From Cotesia glomerata (taxonomy: Eukaryota; Arthropoda; Insecta; Hymenoptera; Braconidae): a stretch of 64,000 bases of DNA. The stretch is from positions 8,519,666 through 8,583,665 of the forward strand of contig NC_058164.1 in assembly GCF_020080835.1 (NCBI RefSeq), in the 5' to 3' direction. Within the stretch, counting starts at the first letter, position 1. Each line of letters begins with the position of its first letter. The position numbers and the translations under genes were made by a program. The notes below the pieces were generated by a model that had not been told where the DNA came from, did not search any database, and saw only the letters and a program-made list of their open reading frames with translations. Below, in pieces: positions 44,803 through 57,566 of this stretch.

Positions 44803-45984
44803 TAATTTTGAACAATAAGTTTCCAATTCCCCGTCATCACTATGTATACTCCATGACCACTAATTGCTAATCGCACTAATTTTAGGTGCAGCCAATTTCG
44901 TTTTCTTTTCTAATGTTCTAACTTTCTACCTGTACTTTGCAATATATTCTGACGCATATAGTCTGTCCCTTTGAAACGAGAGTTAATGAACAGCTATTTA
45001 CTGACGAATGTGATCATTATAAAAGTAATTACACTTAGCGAAATCTATTGAAGATTCCTATCCTATTATGACAATGAAACTTGTGAAATTTCTTTTGAAC
45101 GCTTTTGTTTGTATCATTTCTTATTTATAAAATTATTATATTTGTTTTTGGTATTATAGAATTACAAAATAAAAATCTAGAATAGCAAAACATTAATTCT
45201 TGCAAATATCGAGCCGTAATAATTTACGTTAGAAAATCAGTAAAGCAGATTAACAACAGACATCGAGTCCGGATATTATACTTCGAAATAGAAAAAGATC
45301 AATTTATGATAATGCCAAAATTTTGTGCAAAAATCATTCAACAAGAATAATATTTTATTTATATATACATTTATTATATAAACATAAAAAAAAATTAGTG
45401 CGTATCTATAAAATATTATTTTTATTTTTAACTATAATTAAAAAACATCGTTGCTATGCAGAGCATGAGAACTTTTAAAACGGGTAGTGATTCAATATCC
45501 GTGTACATATTGATGTCAATTACGACTCTACCACAAGTTTTTTTCATTTACATACATCAACATTTCCTTGTGTATATAACTACTATTTCTCTTTAGGTAA
45601 CGTACTCTCTACTGCCAGTACTGGCACATATATGTGTATAAATATTTATGCACCAAGTAATATGAATACATTTACCAGTTACAGTTCGGTAAATCTGATT
45701 AATATTGCTCTAACAGGTATTATACGATTTCACCGCTCTAGTATAGTTACATAAACCAAGATAATTAGATTTCAAAATTATTATTTACTATCCATAACTC
45801 TGTAAATAATTATAATCTTTGATTTATAATATTTGCTATATTTGACCGGATTTGCAATAACTTGGATTATGTTTATCAATCAAATTGAATAATTGTATAA
45901 AAGAGAAATTCGTTCTTTTAGATTGTCAATTTCTTTAAAATTAAAATTAAAATTTAATAATTTAGTTATCATTTTTAGCAATTA
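44803..45984. other. AT-rich non-coding sequence (block A)
   Basis: No coding sequence recognised. It matches 57567-58710 in block B; up to about 45330 it differs by many small indels, then is almost identical. Confidence 0.45.
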
Positions 45985-46949
45985 AGGTAAAAGCCCCAAT
46001 TATTGACGCTATAAGAGACGAAGTTATGATTTCATTTTTTTTAGGCAATCAAATATAAAAATCGTTGAATTTTGTTTGTGGTAATGTCTTAAGTAATGTT
46101 TTAACTAATCAATTTCTTTTTAAAATGATAATCAGTAATATTTACTAATTGATTTTAAATAATTAAATAGATGATCTGGATACACCAATTATTGACGGGT
46201 TGAAAAACTGATTGATCCTAAATATTGACGTACCGTAACCCCAATTATTGACGCCCTACTTCGCATGCGTCGAATCATTTTGTTATCTTATTATTTATCA
46301 AAACTTGATATAAAGTAATCAATATTATTAAAGTTAATTAATAATAATTTCCATGAATGATTAATTACTATTAAAAATATAACAATTTATTCAAAAACTT
46401 ATTTAACACCAAAACACGCCGAGTTATTTGACAGTTAAAAGCCTTGTATATAATAGCGTAACGTATTTTATACTTAAAAAAAAAAAAAGGCGTCATAGCG
46501 CTGTTGACTGGCTGTCAATATGGGATTCACCATAAAAATTATGAACTAGTTATTGACTCCTATTATTTAAATATTATAAAGCATACAATTAATTTCGATT
46601 ATTTAATTTTATAAATATTTCATATATTGTTAATTAAAAAAAAAGTAGATCATATAATTACATGAAAAAATTAATTTAAACTCGGCAGTTAAAAAAAATG
46701 CTTTTCTAACCAAAGTTGTTAAGAAAATAGATGCTCGTAAGCTGATTTGATGAATTGGTGCTAACTTTATTTTTTTTTAATAATTAATATTTAATATTTT
46801 GAACTGAGTGTTTTTTTCAATTTTTTAATTAATTAGAATTTAATAAAAATTTATTTGATCGTTATTCTTATTACAGATAATTTAATATATTTCAAAATAA
46901 TTTAGGGTGTCAATATTTAGACCCCCGTCAATAATTGGGGCTTTTACCT
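45985..46949. mobile_element. MITE with CCAATTATTGACG repeats, TA target (block A)
   Basis: The ends are AGGTAAAAGCCCCAATTATT and the inverse AATAATTGGGGCTTTTACCT, flanked by TA. CAATTATTGACG and variants occur at least five times inside in both orientations. The design is the same as that of the MITE at 40953-42059, with different words. Block B carries it with an extra insertion (58711-60958). Confidence 0.68.
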
Positions 46950-47187
46950 TATTGTTTATTCAATGATATTTAATTTAATATGCACTGACAAAAAAGTTTA
47001 TTTCTACCAAGAAAATTTTTTCCTCCAGTAAAAAAAACTGGTGTTTGTGTGGGAATTGTACCAAAGTTTAACCCCCACAGTAATACGTATTTTGACTATT
47101 GCAAAACTTGGTTTCACGGTTAGTAAAATACTAAAATTAAAATAAAATAAGCTTAACCTCACTTTTAATTGACACACAGAAAAAAAA

Positions 47188-47641
47188 TTAGGATGACTGT
47201 TGACTCTAAAGGCCACTCCTGCAACTTCCTGCTCATTTTGTACTTAAGCGCTCAAAGTTACACATTACGTTTTTGAGCTCTTCGAGCTCAAAACTCTAAT
47301 GGCAGTTTAATGAAACACAATTTTTTGAATTTTCAAACGGCAATAACTTTTGAATGAATGAACCAATTTTCACGCAGTTGGCGGCATTCGATGCAGTTTT
47401 TGAAGCCCCATGAAAAATCTTCAAGTTTAAATCGATCGAGCCAGGAATTTCGAAGTAATTTCGAAAAAACACTTTTTTCGGTTTTTTTTCGACAACGATA
47501 ACTCACGAACAAATCAACCGATTTTGATCGGGCTTGCGGTGATCGACCTGATTTTTTTTATCTTAAGAGCTGATTAGATTTTGGAATTGATCGGTAAAGC
47601 CATTTAAAAGTAATTCCAAAAAAACCACATTTCAAAAAATT
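47188..47641 (+). mobile_element. unit U repeat, front half (block A)
   Basis: Starts TTAGGATGACTGTTGACTC and runs through the GAGCTCTTCGAGCTC palindrome to CCACATTTCAAAAAATTTTT, where it meets the terminus of a reverse unit head-on. Its own second half is missing. Confidence 0.65.
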
Positions 47642-48483
47642 TTTAACTTCCCGCTAAGAAAATTGAAATCTTTCAAAAATCGGGAAGTTATTGTTTTTAC
47701 CCTGTTTTTCGAAAATCGAGTTTTCATCAGATCTCGACGTTTTGAGGTCGTAGGAAGCTTCCCTGACTATTCCCGCGATGGTGTATGTATGTCTGTATGC
47801 CTGTGTGTGTGTGTGTGTATGTGCGTGAGTGTGTGTGTGTATGTGTATGTATGTAAACCTCTCATAACTTTTGAACGGCTTGACCGATTTGATCGCGGTT
47901 GGCGCTATTCGAAAGGGTTCGACTAAACTTAGATTTTGAATCCAAATTGGACCGATTCGGACCTATAGATTTTGAGAAATCTTAAAAAAACTGCGAAAAA
48001 ATTTTTTTTCAAATGTGGTTTTTTCTGAATAACTTTCAAACGGCTTGACTGATCAATTCCAAAAGCTAATCAGCTCTTAACATCAAAAAACCATGTCGAT
48101 CGCCACCATGACGGTCAAAATCGGTTGATTCGTTCGTGAGTTATCGTTGACGAAAGAAATTGAAAAAAAGTGTTTTTTTCGAATTAAACCGAAATTTTCG
48201 GTCTGATCAATTTGTTTTTGTATATATATTATAGAATTTAAAAAACAGCGTTGAATGCCGCTAACTGCGTGGATATCGGTTCATTCATTCAAAAGTTATT
48301 GCGGTTTGAAAATTCAAGAAATAGTGATTTATTAAATTTCCATCAAACTTTTGAACTCGGAGAGCTCAAAACTACACGAAAATTATATTTTTGGGCTCGA
48401 AAAGCTAAAAAACAGTAATGAAATGCAATTTTGATGCGCTTAAAGTATGAAATGAGACGGGAGGATTGCAGAGATGGCCTTTA
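47642..48483 (-). mobile_element. unit U repeat (reverse), cut by the gap (block A)
   Basis: Starts TTTAACTTCCCGCTAAG and runs to GATGGCCTTTA at the gap, about 15-20 bases short of the normal family end. The GT-rich tract is at 47800-47850. The contig evidently ends here because of the repeat. Confidence 0.65.
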
Positions 48484-48583
48484 NNNNNNNNNNNNNNNNN
48501 NNNNNNNNNNNNNNNNNNNNNNNNNNNNNNNNNNNNNNNNNNNNNNNNNNNNNNNNNNNNNNNNNNNNNNNNNNNNNNNNNNN
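48484..48583. other. assembly gap (100 N) between blocks A and B
   Basis: Exactly 100 N, joining the end of block A to the start of block B. The sequence on the two sides is not known to be adjacent in the genome. Confidence 0.99.
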
Positions 48584-49117
48584 ACAATTAGTGAATATGC
48601 ATTGCGAATTAGTGAAAATCCACGATTACATTCTCAGAGAGCAGTCACACTAAAGAACATATGGATCGAATTGAAGGTATAACTTACTAAGTGAGAAAAC
48701 GATCCCAACACAATAAAGCCCAAGATCGATTGTAGAAACAATAAACAATTACCCGTTGTTTCCCACGTGATAGTGTATTCGAAACTAATTGAGTATCTGC
48801 AACACAACAGCAGCCAGAAGGATAGGCGGATAGAAAGCTGATGATGGAATTACGACGGCGTCGAGTTGCCACCATACCAGCATCAGCGTCTCTGCGTATC
48901 AAACCGCCCGATTTTCATAGTGACCATTATAACTATTGTCATTGTTGTTGTTGTTGTTGTTGTTGTTAATCCAGTTGTTATCATTATTATCGTTGTTGCT
49001 GTTGTTTAGCACAAATGACATACGATGTCGTTACACACACACACACATATATATATATATAAAAATGTATATACACATATGTATATAGAATAGAACGACA
49101 GAACCGCTAGCAGCATC

Positions 49118-49341
49118 AGTTAGAGTTGTATTAGTAACATCAGAGGTTAGTACGATAGCTGACGTTTAATGAACGCTGCCGGACGTTTTGATTTAGAGGA
49201 CAGTTTGATTTCCGAGTGGTACAATAACCGCCAATTTGTAAATCGCCTCGTAACTCTCTGCCCGACACTATACGTTAAAAGTTATTTCGTTCGCCAGTTT
49301 TGTTCCTCTCTATTTCGCTAACAGAACCTTTTCCGCTTTCC

Positions 49342-49382
<41 letters not shown>

Positions 49383-50275
49383 CGAAATGGCCTTTGGTGC
49401 TAGCAGTGACGCTTTTTTGACTTTTTGTTGCCAAACTATGGACAAAACCGTCACAAGAGCTGAGTACTCGCGAGAGTTTTTCAGGGCACATTGCGCTCTT
49501 GTCTCTCTCAATCCTCTTGTCCGTGCAGTAGATATATATATATATATAAAGCAATGGAATAGAGCGTAGTGAATTGTCGTATCCCCTGGCATCACCACCA
49601 CCGTCAGTGCTCGTCGGTAAAACGTTTGCCGCCGCGTGGCAAGCAATTTGTCCAATTGGATTAAACAATCCGAGGCTATTAACGAGCGTACTCGGAAAAA
49701 CAAAGTGGTTGGTACGCAAACGTGAACGACACTCGCGAGATTGGCCTCCTGTCCTAGCTGGGGTGCTCCCAGCAGAAGGGAAACAAGAGCTATGTATGCT
49801 AATGCTTGTGTTTGCGTATATGTATTTAAATTTTCTGGCGTTAATACGGTGTGTGGACTGCAAACTGTAAACTGCGGGCTGTAGACTGCTAACTAAACTA
49901 TTTGGGACGTTCTATTCCGCTGATGGTCTACAATTACAAGTCGAGTGGTACAAGTAAACGTATTGTACGACAGCCAAACAAGTACCGGGACTATGTTGGA
50001 GCAGTAGTGGAACTTCCACTGGAATGTAGATGGTCACGACATAATTGTTATTAAGCACGTAACGAGTCGTGAAACGAGTTGATAGTTGCTATTACGCGGA
50101 CGCGGATTCAACTCACTCTGTTTTAAAAGTTTTGCAAGGGAGGGTGGAGTGGCGGCTGCTACGAGATTCGGATGGTTAGTATCATCTGAAAGTTACTGTA
50201 ACAGTAGATGCTTATTAATTGGCTTCCGCGAGTCGTAATGCGCGGGACCTATGAGTTTTATGGGTGAGTGGGTGG
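49118..50275 (+). promoter_or_regulatory. possible promoter and 5' exon (block B)
   Basis: Same features as 34839-36020: initiator-like CATCAGTTAG, GC-richer body, and GGTGG/GTAAGT donor at 50276. A poly-T run (49344-49382) here replaces a shorter T run in A. Confidence 0.3.
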
Positions 50276-51984
50276 GTAAGTATTTATGATACGGTTTGGC
50301 TTTGGCACTCGTCCGAATTGCCGCATTGGGAGAGTAATTGTTTTTATTTTAAATTTGCAAAAATTTCGGTGATTGTTATCGATTTTTTTCAGCTCAGTGG
50401 AAAAAGGGATCATACGCGTGGAAACTGGTCTCAGAGATAATTTAATTTGGATGATAATTAAAACGAATTTAAGCTGATTGATGAGTTTGAGAGATTAATC
50501 ACGAGTTATCATTTATATTTTTGTTGTTTGATGAGTTGATGTTGGGGGAAGTATTTTAATTAATTATATTAATATACTCATTAACTATTGCTGTATTATT
50601 ACTGTTAATTTACAAAATGGAAAGAAAAATTTAAATTTTATGATTAGCTAAAAATAAATAAATACTTTGGAATAAAATATTTATTTTTGAAAATATATTT
50701 ACCTAGGATTTAATTAATTAATTAATTACTTAACTTAAAAAAATATTCTTTATTAGAGAAATAATTAATAATTAACAATAAAAATGTTTTTTAGAAAAAA
50801 AATTTATTGAGAACGATATGTCATTGAACAAAACTTTACGTAATTTTATAAAATTACATTCGTGCCACTTTTTTTTTAGCTGCACTGGTATTGCATTTCA
50901 CTATAACTCTAATTTTAAAATTTTTGTCATTGAACTTGTTAAAAGCTTAGCTAAATCGAACATAGTTGCTTAGCGAAATAAATATCTCTCTCTCTCAACT
51001 TTGTAGCTGATGAAGCTAAGAGAGGTATTAAATTTGAAAAACAAATTTTTTTATTACAGGATTCGCGCCTAATAATTTGTAGAAAATAGAAATCCTGCTG
51101 TTATTTTTTAAATTCGTGATAGATTATTCGACTAGAAAATTTAGTGAAATTTTTAACATTACATATTTCGAAAATTAACAGTGAATTTGACATTGGTTTT
51201 AAATTGCTATTAAAATAATTAACCATATTTTTGTTGGAATAAATTGAAAATTATTAAAATTACAAATGATTTCCTGTTAGCTGGAAATAAAAGATGCAAT
51301 AATATTAAAGAGATCATTCTGGTTTCGACGCTCCGGAAAAAGCAAATATTAATTAGTATTTTTTTACACAGTAAACTATTATAGAGTCTATTGATAAGAA
51401 TTTTTGTTCAAAGCTCAACACATATACATTCTCGGAAATAACATGAAAAATATCTAACTTTATTTTTTTTTCATATTTTTTCTATGAATAAACAGCGGGT
51501 GAACGGAGCTTCTCCAAAAGTTGGTATGTCACCGACGTAAAATGATAACTTGACAACGGCTCCTTCAATATTCAAGTAACTATAGGCAGGGAACTACGGA
51601 AATGAATATTTATTGATGAAAAAATAGCCTGAGATTAAAAAAAAAATTTTTAAATGAGCTTTTTTTCCAGTTTTTAGTCCTAAAAAAATAGTAAAAAATC
51701 AAGATTTTGATTTGGTTGTGACATTTCTCGTGCCATAGCTACTGCTACGTGATAGAATGTGTGGTTTGTGAATTTCATTAAGATCGGGTTAGTGGTTCCG
51801 GAGCTACTCATTTACGTAAGCCATCAGAAAAAACATAGTTCTGAGATAAACGCGCTTAAAGTTTTTTCAATAAAAGAAAGAAGAAAAAAAAATCTTTTAC
51901 TCTTAAAGTCAATCAGCGATGCCAGCACCATACAAAATCTCTTCAGCCTATTTGAAGAATTTGATTTTCTTTCTCATTCAATAA
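50276..51984. other. AT-rich sequence, possible intron (block B)
   Basis: Counterpart of 36021-37664. No exon recognised. The last part (from about 51830) is the intron-type repeat also found at 10225-10505. Confidence 0.4.
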
Positions 51985-53676
51985 TCTATATATTATTATA
52001 AAGAGATTCCCTATCTATACTAGTCACTTATCACGATATTTCCTGGGAACCATCAGACTTAGAAACTTGAAATTTTGAGTAGGAACTATTACTTTGCCAT
52101 GTAGAGGGTCAGCTAAGAACGGATTTTTAGAAATTCCTTCCCCAAAGGGGGTTAGCGGGGGCGTTAACAATGAAAAATTCCTGTTTTTAAACTATAGCTC
52201 CTATAGACTCTGAATTTTGTAGGAATCTTCTGTAAGAAATGTAGAAATAGTATCCCATGAAGAATTTTTCTGATCAGACTATATCAGGCTTGATATAAAC
52301 CGTCCAGTTTTCATCAGGCTTCTCCTGATAACGGAAGAATTGGCCATATCAGACTTCATATATCTCATGATATAAGCCTTGATATATGCCTTGATATAAG
52401 TATATCAGGACTATGTACCCGCCCTGGTGAAAAAATTATGTATCATTATATTACATAAACAATGAAAATTTTCTGGCATTTCCAAGCTATAGCTCTTATA
52501 GGTTCCAAATTTGGTAAGAATCTGCTATATGTCCGGTAGAAATGATCTTTAAGAGTGGATTTTATGGACAACTTACTCCAGTAATATGGAGTTAAGGGGT
52601 GGGTGTTAACAAAAAAAAATGTTGATTTTCAAAAAATATAGCTCCTACATGCTTCAAATTGAGTAAGAGTCTCCTATATGTGATATAGAAATGATCTAAG
52701 AGCGGATTTTACAACGAATCACCTCCAATGAGGATCGCGGGCTGGGTGTTAACAATAAAAAATCTTAATTTCCAAAATATAGCTTCTAAAAGCTGTAAAT
52801 TTGGTAGGAATCTTTTATTTGTCATGTAGAGATCATCTCAAAACAGATTTCCAAAAATTATACTTCCGATAGGGATTGCGGGGGTAGGTGTTAAAATATT
52901 AAATTTCTATTTCCAAACTGTAATTTCTACAGACTTCGAATTTGGTATGAACTTTTGTTGGAACCTTTTATTTATAATGTAGAAATCATCTCGAATAGGA
53001 TCTTACGAAATTCCTCCCCTACATAGAAGTGCGGGAGTGATGATTGTCAAAAAATTCATATTGTTCCTACAGATATAAAATTTGATAGAATCTCAAAAGA
53101 AACAGGAAATCACAGGGATGGCTTCCAAGATCAACTGATTTAAATATTTTTCTTTCTTAATAATTATATTTTCTTATAACAATCATCTCTTTGGCAGCGG
53201 CTAAAAAGTCATTATAAGGTTTCCAAAATTTTACTTTATATGTAGCTATTCAGTCAACGGACTAAGAGATTAACATATATTTTATTTTTACTGATCACTA
53301 ACCGATGAATTGTACTTATTACGGAGAAAATTTTAATTAACAGCAAAATTCACTGGACTTTGACCTAGGCAGATTTCGACTTCACTTATAAGACCTACAA
53401 TAACTTTAACTGAAACTTTCAATGCTCATTTCAAATTTTTTTCTTTGTGTCAATTGTTATTCATTTTTTGAAGAAAGCCACAGGAACGTTATATTAATTG
53501 CACATTGAAAGTTACAATAAATATTAGCTAGAAGGATCACGTAGATAAAAGGTAAATGCCAATTCGATGAAATTTGGAATCTCTGTAAGTCAATATAATA
53601 CTCCAATCAAATTTCAAGTTTAAATCTACAAATACAATTCTATAAACGCCCAGCAAAGCGGGCGGGTAACAGCTAG
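51985..53676 (+). mobile_element. non-autonomous Helitron-like element (block B)
   Basis: Counterpart of 37665-39283, with the same 5' TCTATA start and the same 3' hairpin CGCCCAGCAAAGCGGGCG and GGTAACAGCTAG end. It is about 70 bp longer because of small insertions up to about 52600. Confidence 0.65.
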
Positions 53677-53965
53677 TCCATATAAACTTCGTAAAATTAT
53701 ATAGTTACAGTGGTCTGATCACTTAAAAATTTTAACACAATACTTGTAGATAAATGTACTTTCCAAAAATGGAAAAAAAATTAGTTTTATAAAAGTTTCA
53801 AACTAGAATGATCCCTTAACTCATCAATCGTGGAAATAGTGAAAGCTTAGGAAAAAATTAAAAATATTTAGTTGATTAATTATAGCAATTCTATTTATTA
53901 AAAATATTTAAAATAAAAAGTAGTAAAATTTCTTGAAAAATAATTAATAAAAGCAGTATCGCTTG

Positions 53966-54792
53966 CTAAAATATTGCTGATACCGATCTTTGCTTCCTTA
54001 TGTCCTGCGATGACGATGACAATGATGATGTTGTTATTGATGATGATGTTGATAAAGATGATGACAATGGTGATGCATAGATGACGAATTTCCCCGTCGT
54101 GGTAAGCATAGCCTCTGGAACTTCCGGGCCGTTGACGATCCTCATCATCGTCCGCGAAATCCTGTAAGCTTTTTTGAACGAAGCTGACTTCCTGTTGGTC
54201 GTAAAAGTGCACTGGTGAACCCAATGCCCAGGTTTGTGGCACCGACGACACACAGACAAGGGAGGCACCGGTTCACTCTGCTTCAAAGGAACCTTCAACC
54301 ATTTTGAGGGAGAATAATCCGCCGTAGACAGTTTCATCATTTTTTCTTCTTCAGTCTTCTTTATCTTGGTCAGGTCGATTCGTTTCCGGGAAAGGGTAGT
54401 AGACTTAAATTGTTCTAACTCCTCCTGAAGTTTGGCTTCCTGGCGTTTCCATTCCCGCTTCAATTGTTCTAACTCCTCCTGAAGTTCAGCTTCCCGTTGT
54501 TTCCATTCCTGCTGCCTCCGCTTCTCCTTAAGATCTTCTTCTAACATTAGCTGTCGTAATAAAAATAACCTTGTCCCACAGCTAACCATATCCGTATCGT
54601 GATGTTGGTTCTTCGTTTTTGGGTCCACCACTTGATGTCCTAGTCTTGATTTTTCCTCACACACATTTGGCGAAAAATATCTTCCTTCACGTCCGCTATT
54701 GAAATTGATATCTCGTCAAAATAAATATTATAAATTTTTTCAAAGTTCTTAAATTTGCATACGACTGCAACTTTTTTGTTGTTTTTCTGACT
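53966..54792 (-). pseudogene. RBBP6-like DWNN/zinc-knuckle pseudogene, block B copy
   Basis: From 54792 down to about 54666 one frame codes the first half of a DWNN (ubiquitin-like) domain: KFKN, YFDEISISIADVKED. A 2-bp excess in TGTGTGTG shifts the frame, and the second DWNN half and all later sequence follow in the frame 54664-53966 (232 codons, first codon GTG). There it has a charged coiled coil with an 18-residue tandem repeat (53-70, 71-88), EEEKMMK and PLSVC leading to the zinc knuckle C139-x2-C142-x4-H147-x4-C152, and AMLTTTGKF (185-193), the segment that in RBBP6 (Drosophila Snama) comes between knuckle and RING. It then ends in a Ser-rich tail from a trinucleotide tract; the RING and later regions are absent. 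No start Met or intron-exon structure was found. RBBP6 proteins are ubiquitin ligases of 3'-end processing; this copy is probably inactive. Confidence 0.75.
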
Positions 54793-55347
54793 TCACGTTT
54801 AGCAGAAGAAACTGAAAAAAAAGAACACGATGATTGTCAGCTTCTACAATAGTTCGAACTCTACCAGATTTGTAAAACTCATCCAATTGTTGATAACTAA
54901 ACGTTTGCACTGACTAAGACACACGGTTACACACTCAAATAACAAAAATCGTAAACAATTGCAATAGTAACTCACGTGTAAATTATATTTTTCCCAGCAC
55001 ACATCCGTACAGAGCGAGAGATTGTGAAAAATGATTCTTACTTGTTTTGTGATGACTTAAGTACACTATGGTCAAAATTATGCATACTCATATACAAACT
55101 ATTGTATCCCCTCTCTTAGTTGTACACCCCAATAGAAGTTGAGCTCGTCACCTCTCCTACTGAAAGACCCTAATGAAGCTTTTCCTTGTCATGTCCCCCT
55201 CTCATGACTAATGACCCTAAACGTGATGAGATTTTAAGTACGATTGTAAGTATTCAGGTAATTGAAATCAATATAGAGACCGAAAATTTTCTATTTCATT
55301 ATTTAATACTTAAAATCGATATTTTCTTTAAATAAATGATAATAATA

Positions 55348-56455
55348 GGGTAAGTGTGGGTATTACTGCAGGTGTAGGTATTACTGCAGATTTTCTTGTT
55401 TTAATTATCAATAAATGGGTTATGACTTTTTTGATTAAAAAAAAATTATTTCTGTTAATTTAAACCTTTCGGAAAATAACTGCATAGTAGTTTTATATGT
55501 ATTACAATTATTCAATCTGTTATTAATTAATAAAAATTAAGTAGTTACAGAAGTGAATAATTTTCTTTTTTAAAAGTTTCAGTGTAAAAAGAGGTGGTCG
55601 TAAAAAGTCTTTTTCTTTATATAAATGACCTAATTAATATATTTTTTACATTTAGAAGTTAGATAACCCTTTTTTAGAATCAAATAATTAATAAAAATTA
55701 CATTTTGATCAGTAAAATTTATTTAATTAAGCATGCAGTAATTGGTACCGAGAAACCGCATGTGCGTGTATTACTGCAATTTTCTCAGTCGATTGCAGTA
55801 ATAGAAGCGCCTCTATTTGTATATGTCTGTACCTATTACTGCGGACGTAAACACGGCTATTCTAACCTCTAAATAAGTGCGTGAATCAAGTTGTCTCGAA
55901 GTGAAAAATAAACTATGGATAAAATTAATAAAAAATCAAAAGTTTATAAACAAAAAAATAAGAAGTCGAGGCAAGTCCAGGAAAGCAATAATCAGTAGAT
56001 TGTAAGATTACATCAGTTAAAATTTACGAATTCTGGTCAATTAATAATACGTTAAGGCTGTGTTACTTATTATTTAGATTATGAATAATTCTTGTTATTA
56101 CATTAAACTAATAAATTTTCTTTTGATAAGTTTTTGTTCATTTTTAAGTAAATCCTAAAAATATAGCTGTTCTGGCAGTAATGGGTACGCAGTAACTGGA
56201 TCAGTTGCAGTAATGGACACGCAGTAATTGGAGCAAGCTACTTTAAGACCTGCAGTAATACATGCATTTAGACTTCTTTTTAAATGCTTATTATTTGACG
56301 AAAATATTTGTTTCTCTCATTGTTGATTTTATTTTGGGTTAATAATGAGTCAAACTTTTGTTTAAAAAAAAAAGTTATTATCTTGAGAAAATTTTATAAA
56401 AATGCTTTCGAAATGAGACTTACGAAAAAAACTTCAGTAATACCCACACTTACCC
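55348..56455. mobile_element. MITE with GCAGTAAT repeats, TA target (block B)
   Basis: Counterpart of 40953-42059, with TA at 55346-55347 and 56456-56457. Nearly identical in sequence and length. Confidence 0.65.
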
Positions 56456-56610
56456 TATATTATACATTATGGTAAATTGGTATTTGAATAAATAAAAAAA
56501 AAAAAAAAAAAAAAACGAAATTATTTGAATTCTCTGCACTCAAGGGAAACGACTATCAAAAGCAGAATGTTTGTAATCATTTTTTATTCTCAAGGGGCTA
56601 AAATAAATAT

Positions 56611-56618
56611 GTATTAAT
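56611..56618. other. empty target site GTATTAAT (block B)
   Basis: Single copy of the 8 bp that flank the hAT-like element in block A. The sequence on both sides matches A without any scar, which shows insertion in A rather than excision from B. Confidence 0.85.
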
Positions 56619-56997
56619 AGTTAGTGAACATAAATCGAATAACTAACAAATTTTCATTACTTCACATGGAGTATTCATTTATTTATGTAGTTGAATATTG
56701 ATAAATTTTTCTATCAGAAACAGATGTTAATGGATAAAAAACCTGTGTAATTTACCCGTAGCAAAGTAGGGCTTAATTGTAACTTTTTTTAATCGTTTCA
56801 TTTTATTTTTATTTTTGCTAAAAGCTACTATTTTTATTAATATTTAAAAAAATGTTCTTGAATAATGATAAACATAAACATGTGTTGATTAAATTAGATA
56901 TTTTGCGTTTCATCACAAATATTCCTTACCTAGGGAACTTTATCCATCGGATCCTATTCCACATAACTTCGAAGTACTAACAAGATATTTCCTGTTA

Positions 56998-57239
56998 CAG
57001 TCGACTCTGTCTAAAGGTTCCCGCTGTCTATATAAGTTCCAGGATACATTGGTTAAAGGTTCCCGAATATTCCCCCACCCGCTTTCTTGAGCGACGATTC
57101 ACAATTCGGTTTGTTCATAGCACGTTCTTTTTTGAGGTTACTTAAGGGGAATATATTGTAGGAAAAGTGTTGAAGATCGGGAGGAAACCTTTAAAGAATG
57201 GTCCTGTCCCGACCTGGAACCTTTAGACAGAGTCGACTG
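56998..57239. mobile_element. CAGTCGACTC MITE, first copy (block B)
   Basis: TA flanks at 56996-56997 and 57240-57241; ends CAGTCGACTCTGTCTAAAGG and the exact inverse. The 242 bp have the form expected of a pogo/Tc1-type MITE. No coding capacity. Confidence 0.7.
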
Positions 57240-57285
57240 TATGATAGAAGTATCCCTACATGGAAATTTTTAAAAGTTTACTGTG

Positions 57286-57566
57286 CAGTTGACTCTGTCT
57301 AAAGGTTTCAGGTCGGGACAGAATCATTCGTTAAAGGTTTCATCTCCACCATCAGCACTTCCCCTACAATATATTCCCCTTAAGCGCCGAGATGCGAGCT
57401 AAAAAGAAAACATTGTGCAGTAAACATAACCTCAAAAAAGAACGTGCTGTAAAAAAACCGAATTGTGATTCGTCACTCGAGAAAGCAGGTGGGGGAATAT
57501 TCGGGAACCTTTGACAAATGTAGTCTGAAACCTATAGACAGCGGGAACCTTTAGACAGAGTCGATG
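57286..57566. mobile_element. CAGTCGACTC MITE, second copy (block B)
   Basis: Starts CAGTTGACTCTGTCTAAAGG and ends CCTTTAGACAGAGTCGATG before TA. It is more diverged and lies in opposite orientation to the first copy 46 bp away. Together the two form a larger inverted repeat. Confidence 0.6.

Larger units (their letters stand above)
34243..48483. repeat. block A of the 14-kb duplicated sequence
   Basis: From ACAATTAGTGAATATGCATT at 34243 to the gap at 48484 this sequence matches 48584-62519 in the same order and orientation. The copies are nearly identical over long stretches, including intergenic DNA. They differ in microsatellite length, small indels and one large insertion each: a 1574-bp element at 42223-43796 in A only and a 1280-bp element at 59210-60489 in B only. 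Uncollapsed haplotypes are the likeliest explanation. Confidence 0.9.
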
